Shown: positions 47,701 to 57,380 of the stretch, in pieces
Layout of the letters: each line of letters begins with the position of its first letter
How positions within the stretch are numbered: the stretch's first letter is position 1
Assembly: GCF_037392515.1 (NCBI RefSeq)
Contig: NC_090290.1
Span: 57,300,753 to 57,364,752, forward strand
Source: Haliotis asinina
Lineage: Eukaryota > Mollusca > Gastropoda > Lepetellida > Haliotidae
DNA length: 64,000 nt
Reading direction: 5' to 3'
Program-made: the position numbers and the translations under genes
The notes under the pieces: model-generated
Databases searched by the model: none
Told to the model about the DNA's origin: nothing
The model's input: only the letters and a program-made list of their open reading frames with translations

Positions 47701-50700
47701 GGGAATCGAACACTTCAGCCATTAGCTCACACACCCACCACCCCCATTATTATAACTGTCAGTTGTATGATTTAGATCCTTGCGTCATTGTTCCTCATGG
47801 ATGATGGTGTTAAAGCGTAGTACATACTGACTATACACCACAGATGCAACATAAAGAAAATACTTGGACTCAAGTAAATACTCTACTGGAAGTGAAATGA
47901 GCTTGATTCCATTAACAGAATTTATTTACACGTTTCTTCTGGAAAAAAGAGCAACTTCTTACCTCCCCATCCATGTGCTTGCCGTTGACGAGATGTTCCG
48001 AGGGAGAATGGAAGTGCATTGAGGCCAGGACGTATTCCCCGTCAGAGAAAGGGATGTCCTTCGTCACGAGACGTTCGTTTTCGAAGAAGGCGAGATTCGC
48101 GCCATGGCCTGCAAAAGGTTAAAGTTAAGATAAAAGTCGATTATCGATAATGCCGTGAAATACGTCATATCTGCTTCCTGACGTCGAATAAATACCCGCT
48201 GACATCGTATCCTAGTAGGGTTGATCGGTACTCATGGAGATAATCAATTGATTTTCGGGTCCATATTCGATTATTTATAGACCAACGTCATATAGCTAGA
48301 ATATTGCTGGGTGCGACGTTAAACAACAAACTAACCAAACCTTCATCTGCTCGAAGCTGGATCGAAGGATTTATTTCAGTCACCATGATTCCCACCAATG
48401 AATGATTTGCACCAATGAATGATTTGCACCAATGAATGATTTGCACCAATGAAAACAAGGAGAAGGAATGGATGGAAGACTAATGCTGAAGTCACTGGTT
48501 CTATAAACATACCATCCGTTCTCACATAAAGATTGTGCCCTAGATGGGAATCGAACCCAAGACTTCCGCGTGACAAACGGAAGCTTTAACTGCACCGCTT
48601 GCATAATATCTAAGAACAATTTCAAAAGGCGAAGTGAACACTGCGATTATCTTGAGTTCTACCTTGTTACACTAAAGAAACACTAAAACAATTACTTACC
48701 GTTTATTTTTAGATTGCCAGAAATCGGACCTCTTGGTTTGCGTTCGTACTCTATATCGCCTAGATGGGCGCAGTGTATGTCCTCAGTTTCGATATCTATG
48801 GGAGACTGGTTGGACCCACCACAGCAGTGGGTATCTTGGTCCAGATGGCTCCAGTCAGAAGGACCTGATACAAATATAGTACCGCATTTCCTCTAATTAT
48901 TATATTCCTCTAATTCCTAATATTTCCGCGCTTATTGGAGACCAGCCGTTTTAATTTCAATACAGGCTATCCGTTTCATTTGAAAACTCCACTGTAAACA
49001 TACAGCACAACCGCTCTTATTAGAGGGCAGGCGCATATATCTTCAACCTTTACATTTCACCCAGCGTTTGTTGGAAGCCGGTGTTAATTTGAGTGATTAA
49101 GTGAGTCCGCCCGTCCTATCCTAATTCACTATATGATTCAGTTTTTCTCGAAAAATAATAAGCAAAACAGGCAAAACATTTTGAATAATGCCGATGTGAC
49201 GGAAAACCCAACTCAACTATCCCGTTAGTCGCCTCTGTCGACAAGCATGGCTTACTGAAGATCAATGTTCTAACCCGGACCTTCACGGGTGGCGTTTATT
49301 AGATGAAACACGGTATTATTGTCATTAATGTCAGAAGTCAGTTAGGCTTAAACCTTAATTAGAACTGTTAGATATATCAGCATTGGTGGGCAGACGTAGC
49401 CCCATGTAAATATGAATGAGTCTATTTTTACGCCACACTCAGCAATATGGCGGCGGTCTGAAAATTATCTCGTCTTGACCAGATAATCCAGGGATCAACA
49501 GCATGAGCATCGATGTACGCAACCGGAATGCAATGACATGTGTCAACCACGACACCAAGTCGGATCACCCGATCCCGTTAGTGGCCTTTTACATGAAGCA
49601 AAAACTTTTAGTAAATAGAAAACTCTTGCGAGACTTGCTACCAACAGATATGTACGGTTTAGTAAATACAGACGAACATATTAGCAGGAGGGAGTTTTGT
49701 GAATATCTGGGCGACCTGCAAATATGTTTGCTTTCAGGAAATAAAGAACCCTTGTCAGTCTGGGCCACCTGCAATTCTGTAACTAGAGATGAACAAACCT
49801 GAGGATAGGATTTAGTAAATAGAGAAACCCGTGAAGAATTAGAGTTAACATTTGTCCACGCGATCTCAAACTTTGCAAGTTAACGTTTTGTCAGACAACG
49901 TAATCACATTGTAAATCGTCGATTTTATGCATTTACACTAAATCATTAATCGGACCACCTATGGTTAGATAGAACTCAACAACGTGTAAACGCAGTTCCC
50001 TCGGACACAAGCACACGCAATCATGCACACTCATTGAAGAAAAGATACACTGAAGACAAAAGTGTTATGTTTTGATGACGATCACATTCCAAATTAAGCA
50101 ATGCATTTCTAATGGCTTTAAGCATATAGATGGTTAATATTTACATTTTCATGATAATTTTATGAGAAATGAGTGTTTCGTGTTATACTATAAGTCGATG
50201 GAATTAGTCAGTGCTGTCATTGTTAAAAAATTATATTTCTTTGAGCATATCTGGCTGGATACTATTATTATCTGTAGACAGAATAACAGTATTAATGCAA
50301 TGTCAGTGTGACATACAGAAGTGTTGACAATGTGCTTGACATCATTCATCTTGAATGATCGATTTTTCCGGGCCACTTTTACTTTTAAGGTCTCCCCAGA
50401 TAAGTTCGATTGGGTTGAGATCACAGTGGCACGGTGGTAATCTCAAGACCGCATGGCCGTGTTGGTACAGCATGGTGAATGATATATGTGGGTAGAGGTT
50501 TGATAGTTGTAATCAAAGAGTACAGCTGTGGTTTAGCGGCCTAAATTGAAAATTTTATATTGTTGTTTGTTAGCCATTGCTGCATATATGACGTTTTGGT
50601 ATTGGAAGTTGGCACCTGTTGTTTGGATCTCAAACACTGTGATAGGGAGCATTCTCCATGACAGCAAGACTTTTGTCAGGCAGAGCTGGCAACAATTGTT

Positions 50701-52673
50701 CCTCAACATACTGTGTGAAAACCGTTCAGTTCATTTCTGTATGATAGTCCCTACCATCTGCGCTTTTTTACCTAAATACCAGATCACACCCAGGTAGGAA
50801 CCCACGGTGGGAACTAGCATGAGGAACGATTAAACGTTCACTTTTGCCTGTTGGTATTTTCCTACCATCATTGGGATCACTGGGTAGCCACTGTGTGGCA
50901 GCAGTATGGTTTGCATTGACCCAGGTCTCATCCAGATATATAGGTTCGAACCCATCCTCTTTGTGAAAGCAGATAAACTGCATAGTAGAAAGTCTAGAGG
51001 GGTGCTTGGGCATGTTTGGTCATGTGAACCAAAGCATGTGCAGTTCATGCAATCCAGCCACATGTCATAACAGCGGAAGGCCTTTAGCAACACAGGTGTC
51101 TGGATTGTTGTCCAGATTGTTGTTTTCTGAACCCCACAATTTAATGTACCTTGGTCAAAAGCTACTGGGAAAGACCAGCTTACATGCTAACATATTATAA
51201 TTCACGGATTTGTGAAGTATTGTGCGGACAGTTTCTAACCGTCTTGACATGTGGACTTTAATGTCGTCAAGATTATATACGGGGAAAATATCAACAAATG
51301 CCACACCGTTAACGAGGGAAATGGAACGAACATGCCTAAACTATGCTTTATGCTTAATGAACCTTTCAAATGGTGTGAGCTTCCCAGGCCCGTAGTTCTT
51401 GCATCAGACCTCTCTGCTTAGCTACCGTCGTGTACTTGTATCCAAGTGGTTGAGCAGTGGTTTGCTTAGCATAAACCTAGAAACATTAATGTCGTGATCC
51501 TCTGCAAGGATGTGCGTTAACTGTCTTGTGGACAGGTGTTCATTTCTAGCACATAGCCGGCGAATGACATCTCTGATAACCCTGATGTCAAAAGAATCTA
51601 ACTTTAGATGCCTACCTTTTTGTACACGGTTTTGTTTATTGGTTATTGGTTTATTTCTCACAATTTTTAGCACGATGAGTTTTTCATGCCAAGAGCACAG
51701 GTTGTACGTTTCATGTAATCCTACACCTTATGAATAACGTTTGCTCTCTCTCTTTTTTTTAAAAAAACAATAAATACATACGTTTCTAATTAAACGCTCA
51801 GCATCATCTGCAGCTGACTAAGCTTTCATGATGACAGCAAGAAGCAGTCAATGTGAATGATCCAAACGGCCAATCATTGTGCAATTAACAGGTAACTATC
51901 ATAAACTGCACATGCATTTACCTTTCTGATCCAACACTGCCGCTGTTACAAGCCATTGGCTCCCTCCCTCTGCAAGCCGTCTGCGTTCTGCTGTTTATTT
52001 TGTTGACAGTTACATAGACAGATTCTTTCACACAAATGCATAAAATCGGTGATTTACAATGTGATTAGGTTGTCTGACAAAACATCGACTTGCAAAGTTT
52101 GAGATCGCTTGGATCACCGGATGAAGAGTTATTTACAAAAAAAAAACGGGTCCACATGCATTTCATGTGACTGGATCAGGTGGTCAGACTCGCTGACTTG
52201 GCTGACACACATCGTTGTGTCCCGTTGCCTAGAAACGATACTGATGCTGTTGATTGTCTGGACCAGTCTCGATTATTTGCAGACCAGGATATTGCTTAGA
52301 ACGGCGACAAACAGCAGATGAATAACCTAACAGCCATCACTATGTTTACCCACGATGGACGATATCGTACCTTTGTGGTTAAAGTGATCCACATAGTGCT
52401 TGAAACATATCTTCGGGAGACGATTTCACTGGCTAAAAGTGCTTATTTAAGATTTATTTATTTATCTCATATTTGTATAGTTAAAAAATCTAAAATGGCA
52501 GTAAAATCATTTAAATTTACCAACTAGTGTCGGATAGATAAAAGCATCTCACCATCTTCTGACCCAAGGTGGTAGCCAAAGTGCACGTGATGGCTGGGAA
52601 GAGGACATAAGGCGCTCTCGGCAGCAACGCCGATGGCGGCTGCTACGATGAGGACAGCAACAGGAATCAGCAT
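38599..52673 (-). CDS. Secreted alpha-carbonic anhydrase (CA2), 7 exons
   Basis: Same enzyme class and layout as CA1. Coding exons: 52553-52673, 48700-48864, 47963-48108, 47304-47396, 45437-45503, 44758-44909 and 38599-38712, giving 285 residues with identical exon lengths and phases. The signal peptide is MLIPVAVLIVAAAIGVAA. NGH (His97) is the shuttle; His127 and His129 ([13 protein letters not shown]) and His146 (LHLVHFKKEYG) bind zinc; Glu133 and Thr226 ([14 protein letters not shown]) are the gate. The C-terminus is RPAQPLNGRIVYYACR. All splice sites are GT/AG and no lesion is seen. The last intron is 6 kb and full of nested elements, so exon 7 is easily missed. About 67 percent identical to CA1 by hand count (192 of 285). 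Likely an extracellular CO2/bicarbonate enzyme; site of action unknown. Confidence 0.95.
38878..39742. mobile_element. Foldback element with minisatellite core
   Basis: The left arm (about 38878-38975: 'ggatgacgatagatgg', 'gagagcgatgtttcggtg', 'tagattctaacactgtta') is mirrored by the right arm (about 39662-39742), whose complement reads 'ggatgacaatatatgg', 'gagagcggcgcttcggtt', 'tagattctaacactgtta'. The arms are roughly 80-100 bp and enclose a 38-bp tandem repeat. No transposase, so non-autonomous. It lies in CA2 intron 6. Confidence 0.85.
38999..39662. repeat. 38-bp minisatellite, about 17 units
   Basis: Unit GCTTGTGAATGCGCCTCTCT followed by ATCCTCATTCTGTTTATC. Within the array a 175-bp higher-order block containing a variant unit is present twice (39124-39298 and 39299-39473). 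The open frames across it are an artefact of the unit. Confidence 0.95.
40088..40814 (+). mobile_element. Solo LTR (copy B), 727 bp, TSD TAAA
   Basis: Same element as copy A (27538-28249), TG...CA ends, flanked by TAAA at 40084-40087 and 40815-40818. It carries a TATA box at 40382 and AATAAA at 40700-40705. It differs from A by an extra ~15-bp repeat of GACCATCCAGCGA and a few substitutions. Inserted into the leader of the older Gypsy element. Confidence 0.88.
40834..41175 (-). repeat. Inverted arm matching 43575-43890
   Basis: The complement of the right-hand region (43575-43890) aligns here almost end to end: 'cctataaggaaaagctg', 'actttaatcggaagggt', 'cgttccctaagtacaagttc' and 'ggcggac.gattgtcctgtt' occur in the same order in opposite orientation. 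Confidence 0.88.
41640..43677 (+). pseudogene. Gypsy gag-pol remnant (standard order)
   Basis: Gag: SIQRKLIAENDLTLDRAL and a CCHC knuckle CFRCVSSFHFANAC (41680-41960). Protease: FELDTG near 42240. RT N-terminal piece: FSKIDLGHAYQQVDVDD (42893-42990). This is followed directly by the integrase core end: GVDHVLSAPYHPATNGQGER (43060-43130) and FLLAYRAAP. Most of RT, all of RNase H and the integrase N-terminus are deleted, and several frames are needed to read it. The pol end near 43677 is immediately before the 3' non-coding part. Confidence 0.85.
44139..44170 (+). mobile_element. LINE tail fragment
   Basis: 'gtgacgctaaatatta' followed by ACTC repeats: only the last ~30 bp of the LINE 3' end. 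Confidence 0.55.
44301..44430 (+). mobile_element. tRNA-headed SINE
   Basis: 'ggtagcctaatgggtgaag', 'ccggttcggttcccgcc' and 'cgccgtgatattgctgtaa' in order. 3' tail replaced by an A run. Confidence 0.75.
44758..44909 (-). CDS. CA2 exon 6 (active-site TTPPC)
   Basis: Residues 198 (part) to 248, with SLDPRQLLLDHKHYATYKG and [13 protein letters not shown]. Acceptor GGTGCAG, donor AGG|GTAGGA. Confidence 0.95.
45034..45160 (+). mobile_element. tRNA-headed SINE, degraded 3' end
   Basis: A-box-like 'gtagcctagtggttaaagcg' and body 'tttctggtgttccccg'. Box B is degraded. CA2 intron 5. Confidence 0.75.
45437..45503 (-). CDS. CA2 exon 5
   Basis: Residues 176-197 plus one base: [19 protein letters not shown]. 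Acceptor CCCCAG, donor G|GTAGGT. Confidence 0.93.
45536..45712 (-). mobile_element. SINE, 3'-internal deletion
   Basis: Minus-orientation 272-bp SINE: tail side at 45536, 'cctgaccaccccatc' near 45672, then it runs into the 15-bp minisatellite exactly where the 'acgacaagcatg' motif would be. Confidence 0.8.
45710..45871. repeat. 15-bp minisatellite grown from a SINE motif
   Basis: About ten copies of GCATGTGTGATCCAA with variants. The first unit is continuous with the SINE stretch 'cttacgacaggcatg'. Confidence 0.85.
46018..46044. repeat. GTTT tetranucleotide repeat
   Basis: Six to seven TTTG units in CA2 intron 4. Confidence 0.9.
46130..46212 (+). mobile_element. SINE fragment
   Basis: 'atgctgttgatcactggat', 'tgtctgctccag' and 'gctagaatattgc' from the 3' half of the 272-bp SINE. 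Confidence 0.75.
46350..46420 (-). mobile_element. Solo end of the foldback family
   Basis: The complement reads 'ctttattgcatagcgcgat' and 'gttttggtgtagagtctta', a diverged match to the arm of the element at 38878-39742. Confidence 0.55.
47304..47396 (-). CDS. CA2 exon 4 (third zinc histidine)
   Basis: Residues 145-175: LHLVHFKKEYGNFHDAVDEE and GLAVIGVFLK. Acceptor TTTCAG, donor AAG|GTGAGC. Confidence 0.95.
47664..47720 (-). mobile_element. SINE tail fragment
   Basis: 'tctacgccgcttttagcaat' is the complement of a SINE 3' tail; the body is lost. Confidence 0.5.
47963..48108 (-). CDS. CA2 exon 3 (zinc HxH and shuttle His)
   Basis: Residues 96 (part) to 144: [32 protein letters not shown]. 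Same short loop after HFH as CA1. Acceptor TTGCAG, donor GAG|GTAAGA. Confidence 0.95.
48272..48346 (+). mobile_element. SINE 3' end
   Basis: 'cgtcatatagctagaatat' and 'tgctgggtgcgacgttaaa', a diverged tail of the 272-bp SINE. Confidence 0.7.
48393..48452. repeat. 17-bp tandem repeat, 3.5 copies
   Basis: Unit CACCAATGAATGATTTG, perfect copies. CA2 intron 2. Confidence 0.93.
48538..48600 (-). mobile_element. tRNA-like SINE head
   Basis: The complement has 'gcagttaaagcttccg' and 'gggttcgattcccatctag', an A box and a clear B box. No matching 3' half is attached and no cloverleaf is evident, so I read it as a SINE head, not a tRNA gene. Confidence 0.55.
48700..48864 (-). CDS. CA2 exon 2
   Basis: Residues 41 (part) to 95 plus one base: GPSDWSHLDQDTHCCGGSNQ then SPIDIETED and SGNLKIN. 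Residue 41 is Gly here, Asp in CA1. Acceptor TATCAG, donor G|GTAAGT. Confidence 0.94.
49218..49291 (-). mobile_element. SINE 5' fragment
   Basis: 'cccgttagtcgcctctgtcg', 'acaagcatggctt' and 'accttcacgggt', minus orientation. Confidence 0.7.
49413..49600 (-). mobile_element. SINE, 3' two thirds
   Basis: 'ttacgccacactcagcaat', 'atggcggcggtctg', 'gatcaacagcatgagcatcg' and 'cgatcccgttagtgg' in order. The 5' end is truncated. Confidence 0.8.
50200..51673 (-). pseudogene. IS630/Tc1-superfamily transposase remnant
   Basis: Reading on the minus strand: HTH region KLDSFDIRVIRDVIRRLCAR (51422-51673), first catalytic Asp in IYLDETWVNANHT (near 50930), then GKSERLIVPHASSHRGFLPG, then DYHTEMN and QYVEEQLLPALPDKS with the second catalytic Asp replaced by Glu in VMENAPYH (near 50655), then LPPCHCDLNPIELIWGDLKS with the third acidic residue (near 50425). 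Several frameshifts and stops. The DETWVN and DYHxEMN motifs are typical of an IS630-like lineage common in invertebrates, distinct from the Tc1 at 24 kb. No termini identified. CA2 intron 1. Confidence 0.85.
52170..52314 (+). mobile_element. SINE, internal part
   Basis: 'ggatcaggtggtcagactcg', 'ctgacttggctgacacaca', 'tgatgctgttgat' and 'gattatttgcagacc' in order. Confidence 0.8.
52553..52673 (-). CDS. CA2 exon 1 (signal peptide and N-terminus)
   Basis: Residues 1-40 plus one base: MLIPVAVLIVAAAIGVAA, ESALC, VHFGYHLGSED. ATG at 52671-52673. Donor G|GTGAGA. Confidence 0.93.
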
Positions 52674-52745
52674 CTTTGGTCGTCAGCACTGGTACTAGTT
52701 GATGAGAACAGTGTGTTGGTGCTGGTATACACACAAGACCAAATG

Positions 52746-52758
52746 CTGCAACAGATGG
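52746..52758 (-). promoter_or_regulatory. Element shared with the CA1 upstream region
   Basis: CCATCTGTTGCAG, 73 bases upstream of the CA2 ATG, identical to CA1 where the distance is 69. The bases just upstream (minus strand) are GTGCCAAC here and GTGCAAT in CA1. Confidence 0.5.
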
Positions 52759-52767
52759 GTTGGCACT

Positions 52768-52776
52768 CTTTATATG
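52768..52776 (-). promoter_or_regulatory. TATA-like element of CA2
   Basis: CATATAAAG on the minus strand, 95-103 bases upstream of the ATG. It would place transcription start near the shared 13-mer. Confidence 0.45.
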
Positions 52777-52779
52777 AAT

Positions 52780-54540
52780 GCCATTTATATGCAGATAATT
52801 GTTTGTTAGGAACATCATTTTGCATGAGATGGGCAAGTATGATTTGAAAAATATAAAAATTGAACTATGTATAATTGTAGAGTCTTTGTGTGTATAATGC
52901 AGTTTAACTGTTTGAGTGTGTGCTTGCGTGCGTGTATGTTGGAAGATAGAGCATTGTGTAACGTTTCAGTCCGCAATTTGCGCATTACAATCACAATACT
53001 GACATAATAATAGGAGAAATGATGTTTATGACAGACGTTGATCTGGTCGACCGAGAACAGAATGACTCTGTTACGAAACCCTTGAATGGAAGAATGGAAT
53101 CGTATGAACCAAGCTGACATCGCCTATTTGATAAACAACATGCTATCCGGGGTCGTCACGTTGATAGACCTGGATTTATGTGATATTAATGTTTCGTAAT
53201 ATTGAGATTTTCATTGAAGAAAACTGGAAAGAGTCCACCCAGAAATGTGACATCTTATTAAGCGCAACACACAGTATCATGGATGGGACCGCATATTATT
53301 ATACCCAGCTCAGCATTGCTGGAACCAATCAATGGATGAATATTGTTTTACGCCACACTAGCAGTTTTCTAGCAATTCATATCGAGAATCAGCTACTGCT
53401 GTTTGTGCATGTAAATAACAGACGTGACAATATAATATAGACACTATAGAGAATATCAGCCATATGTCACAGAAAAATGCATTATTCTGAAGAGCAAAAG
53501 AAACGCAAGTTTCGAAAAAATGAAATCGCTTAAAAGTATGGGCTCATCTTCACGTCCTCTGTCCGAGGAACTACATTCCTGAAAACAAATTACCGTACAG
53601 AGGGTCTCTAGACTTGATCTCGCTTTACTGAGAGAGTGTAATCACTAACATAACATGTTAAGTGAGACTAATTTGTTCAAATAATCTGAATATCACAATA
53701 TGCGCTGTGACATTTTTCTGTTCATTACGAAAAATTGAAGAATTTGCTTGCCGCTGCAATTTGGTATTATTTCTACAAGGCGCTTACGAAAGTGTCAAAT
53801 TACCAAATAATACCCGGGATATATGATTAGTTGACACAGAAGGTGACGGTCACCCAGGCGTAAGAAAAAAAAAACTTGGGTATTTACGAAACTAATTCGG
53901 TTGTCCTCTCGATCTTTCCAAGGTAACCTCCGTCATAGCTCAAAATCACTGCAGATCAAGATTTCATTTATGGTTAAATATTTAAACCTCAAGGTTGTTT
54001 CAAAACAATCATTATCGACTCTAATCATACATAAAGCACGAGTCCAGTGTCAAGGTAGTTATGAAGCTCATTTAAGTATTATGTGACACACAGTTTCGTT
54101 CAGAAGGTATTGACAGTGGGATGTGGAGACAATCATAACACCACTACAGTGTGCAGAAAGTACTGTTCTAGACTGTATTGATAAGCTACTCGTTGTTTAG
54201 TACACCCAAAGCCAGTATAAGTGATTTCAAACGCTTAAATGGTTACTTCCGGAAACCGGAAAAACAGTGGTGTTAGAACAAGTTCAGATTGTAGTGGCAA
54301 GCAGTCCCATGCGTTTCAGTCTAAGCATAACACTACCAGTAGTTCTGATCCTCTTTATTTTGCATATTGTAAGTAGTCATTCATTTGATTTCTGCATGTT
54401 ACAAACTCCAGTTTAGAAATCAGGCTACAGGTTCCCCAAATGCTTTTGTGCAGATCGCACCTAAGCCTTCCTTGCCAGGTGGTTCTGAGGAGACTTTTGT
54501 TTGTGAGAGTAACTCTGTAGTTCGGAAGGAGTTATTGCCC
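52780..54540. other. No gene recognised upstream of CA2
   Basis: Short frames only, for example 53180-53440 (plus), which carries a piece like a SINE tail ('attgttttacgccacac') near 53342. No exon of another CA is visible. Confidence 0.5.
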
Positions 54541-54545
54541 TTTGT

Positions 54546-55512
54546 TCTGTGTCGCCTATGGGAGATAATTCTACCCCACGGCCCGTCATTATCTTGAGGG
54601 ATACTGGACCTCTAATTCTGAACGATATTTTGCCCTTTTGTGATGACCCTTCAGCGAACTCAGATGTTTTGTTTCAGGATATAGGTGGCAATACTTCTGC
54701 TCCTCTCCATTTTATTAATCTGACTTCAGAACTGATTTCAGGTGAGGTGAAAGTTGGTGCTCTTGACTCTCCCGGTTGCGGGTGTCAATTTGTTGATCGG
54801 TAATGATCTTATGGGGGCCAAAGTTGGTGCTGATCCAGTTGTCACAGTTTCGTCGGGGAGTTCAGTTAGTACAGAAAAGTTGGAGGATGAATTTCCGGGT
54901 ATTTTTCCTTCTTGTGAAATGACTCGTTCATTGTCGAAAGGAATTTCTTCCAAGATTTCCTGACGCAATTCCGCTTCGTAGGAATTTTGCTCCTGTGACT
55001 GTCAAGGCTTTGATCAAGTTTTTCACCTTAGTTGGTTTGCCAGATGTTGTTCAGTCTGATCAGGGCTCAAATTATGTCTAAGGTGTTTCAACAAGCTATG
55101 TACCAGTTAGGTATTAAGCAAGTTAAGTCTAGAGCCTGTCATCCAGAGTCACAGGGAGCTTTCATCAAACTTTATGAAGAATGTGATCAAGACTTATTGT
55201 TTTGAGACAGAGAAAGATTGGGATGAAGGTGTGCATTTGTTGTTGTTTGCCATCAAGGAGTACGTTCAGGAAAGTTTAGGATTTAGCACCTTTGAACTTG
55301 TATTTGGTCACAGTGTGCGTGGGCCACTTAAACATTTAAAAGAACAATGGCTCAATGACAGTCCTGAAAAGAATCTTTTATACTATGCATCTACATTTCG
55401 AGACAGACTTTCAAAAGCAATTGAGTTGGCCAGAAAAAACTTGAAAGTTTCACAAGCGAAAATGACAGAAAGTCAAAAGAGAGAAATTTCACTTGTGGTG
55501 AGAAAATTTTAG
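54546..55512 (+). pseudogene. Protease and integrase part
   Basis: Protease: IILRDTGPLILNDILPF with the DTG active site, then (after a frameshift near 54770) LPVAGVNLLIGNDLMGAKVG. Integrase core: VKALIKFFTLVGLPDVVQSD (catalytic Asp in QSDQGSN), a frameshift at 55078, CHPESQGA. The segment that normally bears the catalytic Glu just after this is deleted. LLLFAIKEYVQESLGFSTFE and LVFGHSVRGPL follow. The zinc-binding N-terminus of integrase is missing. Confidence 0.85.
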
Positions 55513-56252
55513 TTTTACTTCCCATTCCTGCTCAACCACTGAGAGCAAGATATCAAGACCCATATGTTGTTCACAAAAAGGTTAGCGACACAGACTTTCT
55601 CGTCTTGACGCCTGACCATCGTAAACAAAAGAGGTTGTATCATGTAAACATGATTAAGAAATATCATGACAGATTAGAAACAAAACATGTCAATTGTTTT
55701 GCCACACTCTCCCCAGTTACTGATTGTACTAAAGACAATGGTGAACATGTTGACAACATTGATGATGGTGTTAGCAATGTGAAGTTTGATGACCTTAGTG
55801 ATAATGTTTCACAAAAATTGAGAAATTCTGATGTGTTAGCTCACCTTGATAAGAAACTATCACATTTATCCCCTGAGAAGAAAGTTCAAATGTCAGATAT
55901 GATCCATGAGTTCTCTCACTTGTTTCCTGATGTGCCTGGTCGAACTGATGTTGTTAGCCATGATATAGATGTAGGTGATGCTGTGTCTGTAAAACAACAC
56001 CCTTATCGGATGAATCCAGTGAAGCGTGAAATTCTGCGGAAAGAGGTGAAATACATGCTGGACAATGACATTATTGAACCCAACGACAGTTCGTGGAGTT
56101 CACCGTATGTTCTTGTGCTGAAGAGTGGTGGAGGTGGTTGGCGCTACTGTGCTGACATGAAAGTTGTCAGTGCACCCTCACAAACTGATTCGTATCCCGT
56201 TCCAAGAGAGGACGATTGCATTGATCGCATTGGTCAAGCTAGATATGTATAA
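55513..56252 (+). pseudogene. Integrase C-terminus continuous with RT N-terminus
   Basis: A single open frame from 55605 runs from the integrase end (LYHVNMIKKYHDR) across an acidic linker into RT (HLSPEKKVQMSDMIHEFSHL, PYRMNPVKREILRKEVKYML, IIEPNDSSWSSPYVLV, RYCADMKV). Both domain ends in one unbroken 215-codon frame are the key evidence for the unusual order. Just upstream (55513-55604) the integrase frame is broken. Confidence 0.88.
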
Positions 56253-57110
56253 GTAAGCTTGACTTACTGAAGTGCCTGTAGCAGATTCCACTCACAGACC
56301 ATGCAAAGAAAACGTCGGCATTAGCTACACCAGATGGACCGTATCATTACGAAGTGATGCTGTTTGATCTCATGAATGCACCAGTGACGTTTCAGAGATT
56401 CGTGAACAATTTAAGGTCTGGTCTTGACAGTGCCGAGGCTTACATGGATGATGTCATCAATTACGACATGGAGTGGGAAGACCACCTGAAAAGAACTGAT
56501 GCTTTCTTTGAAAGACTGTCTGAAGCAAAACTGACCATGAATCTAGCCAAGTGTGAATTGGGAACGGACAAGTTGAATTTTTAGGGCATGTTGTAGGGAG
56601 CTTCCAGGTACAGCCAGTTCATGCTAAGGTTGAAGCAACTGTACATTTTTCAGTACCCAAGTCTAAGAGAGACCTCATGAGATTCTTGGGTATGGCAGAC
56701 AGTTATTGAAAGTTTTGTCAAAATTTCTCAGATGTTGTTTCACCACTTACAAACATTAAGGGGGTAAAGGTGAAATTTCAGTGGGATAGCCGTTGTCAGA
56801 CTGCATTTGAAAAAAAAAGTCAAAGCCATATTCATGAATTCTCCAGTATTGCAGGGACCAAATTTTGAGAAAACGTTTAAGTTGCAAATTGATGCAAGTG
56901 ATGTAGGTGCAGGTGCTGTCCTGATTCAAGAGGATGATTCAGGACTTGAACATCTAGGTTGTTATTTTTCAAAAAAGTTTGACAGTCACCAAAGAAAGTA
57001 TTCAACCATTGAGAAGGAGGTCTTTTGCTAGCTTTACAGCATTTTGAAGTGTACCGAGGTACCACTACTTTGTCAATTGAAGTGATCACTGATGCACTTT
57101 CCAGACTTTG
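56253..57110 (+). pseudogene. RT C-terminal half and RNase H
   Basis: LMNAPVTFQRFVNNL and AYMDDVINY (intact YMDD catalytic motif) at 56354-56584. A stop at 56582, then RDLMRFLGMADSY. RNase H begins KLQIDASDVGAGAVLIQEDD (56879) and YSTIEKEVF. It then jumps by deletion to the pol end motif DALSRL (near 57090). Confidence 0.88.
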
Positions 57111-57380
57111 AATGCATGATGACTTGATGATACTAAATGTTTGTATTTGCATTATATCATACCGATTCTGCTACATGATTCTCGTGTTATTCATATTATT
57201 ACATGTCATGTTCTTATGTTCGTTATGTCGCTACGTTTGTAACAGCATCGGCATCTTGCTTGACCAATGCGATCAATGCAACCGTCCACTCTCGGAACAG
57301 GATAGGAATCAGTTTGTGAGAGTGAACTGACAGCTTTCATGTCAGCACAGCAGCGCCAAGCACCTCCTTAAAGGGGAGAG

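Noticed and set aside
48538..48600. A tRNA gene on the minus strand
   Set aside because: A B box and A-box-like stretch are present, but no acceptor stem or full cloverleaf. The sequence matches SINE heads elsewhere in the window. The same applies to 19842, 38321, 44301 and 45034.
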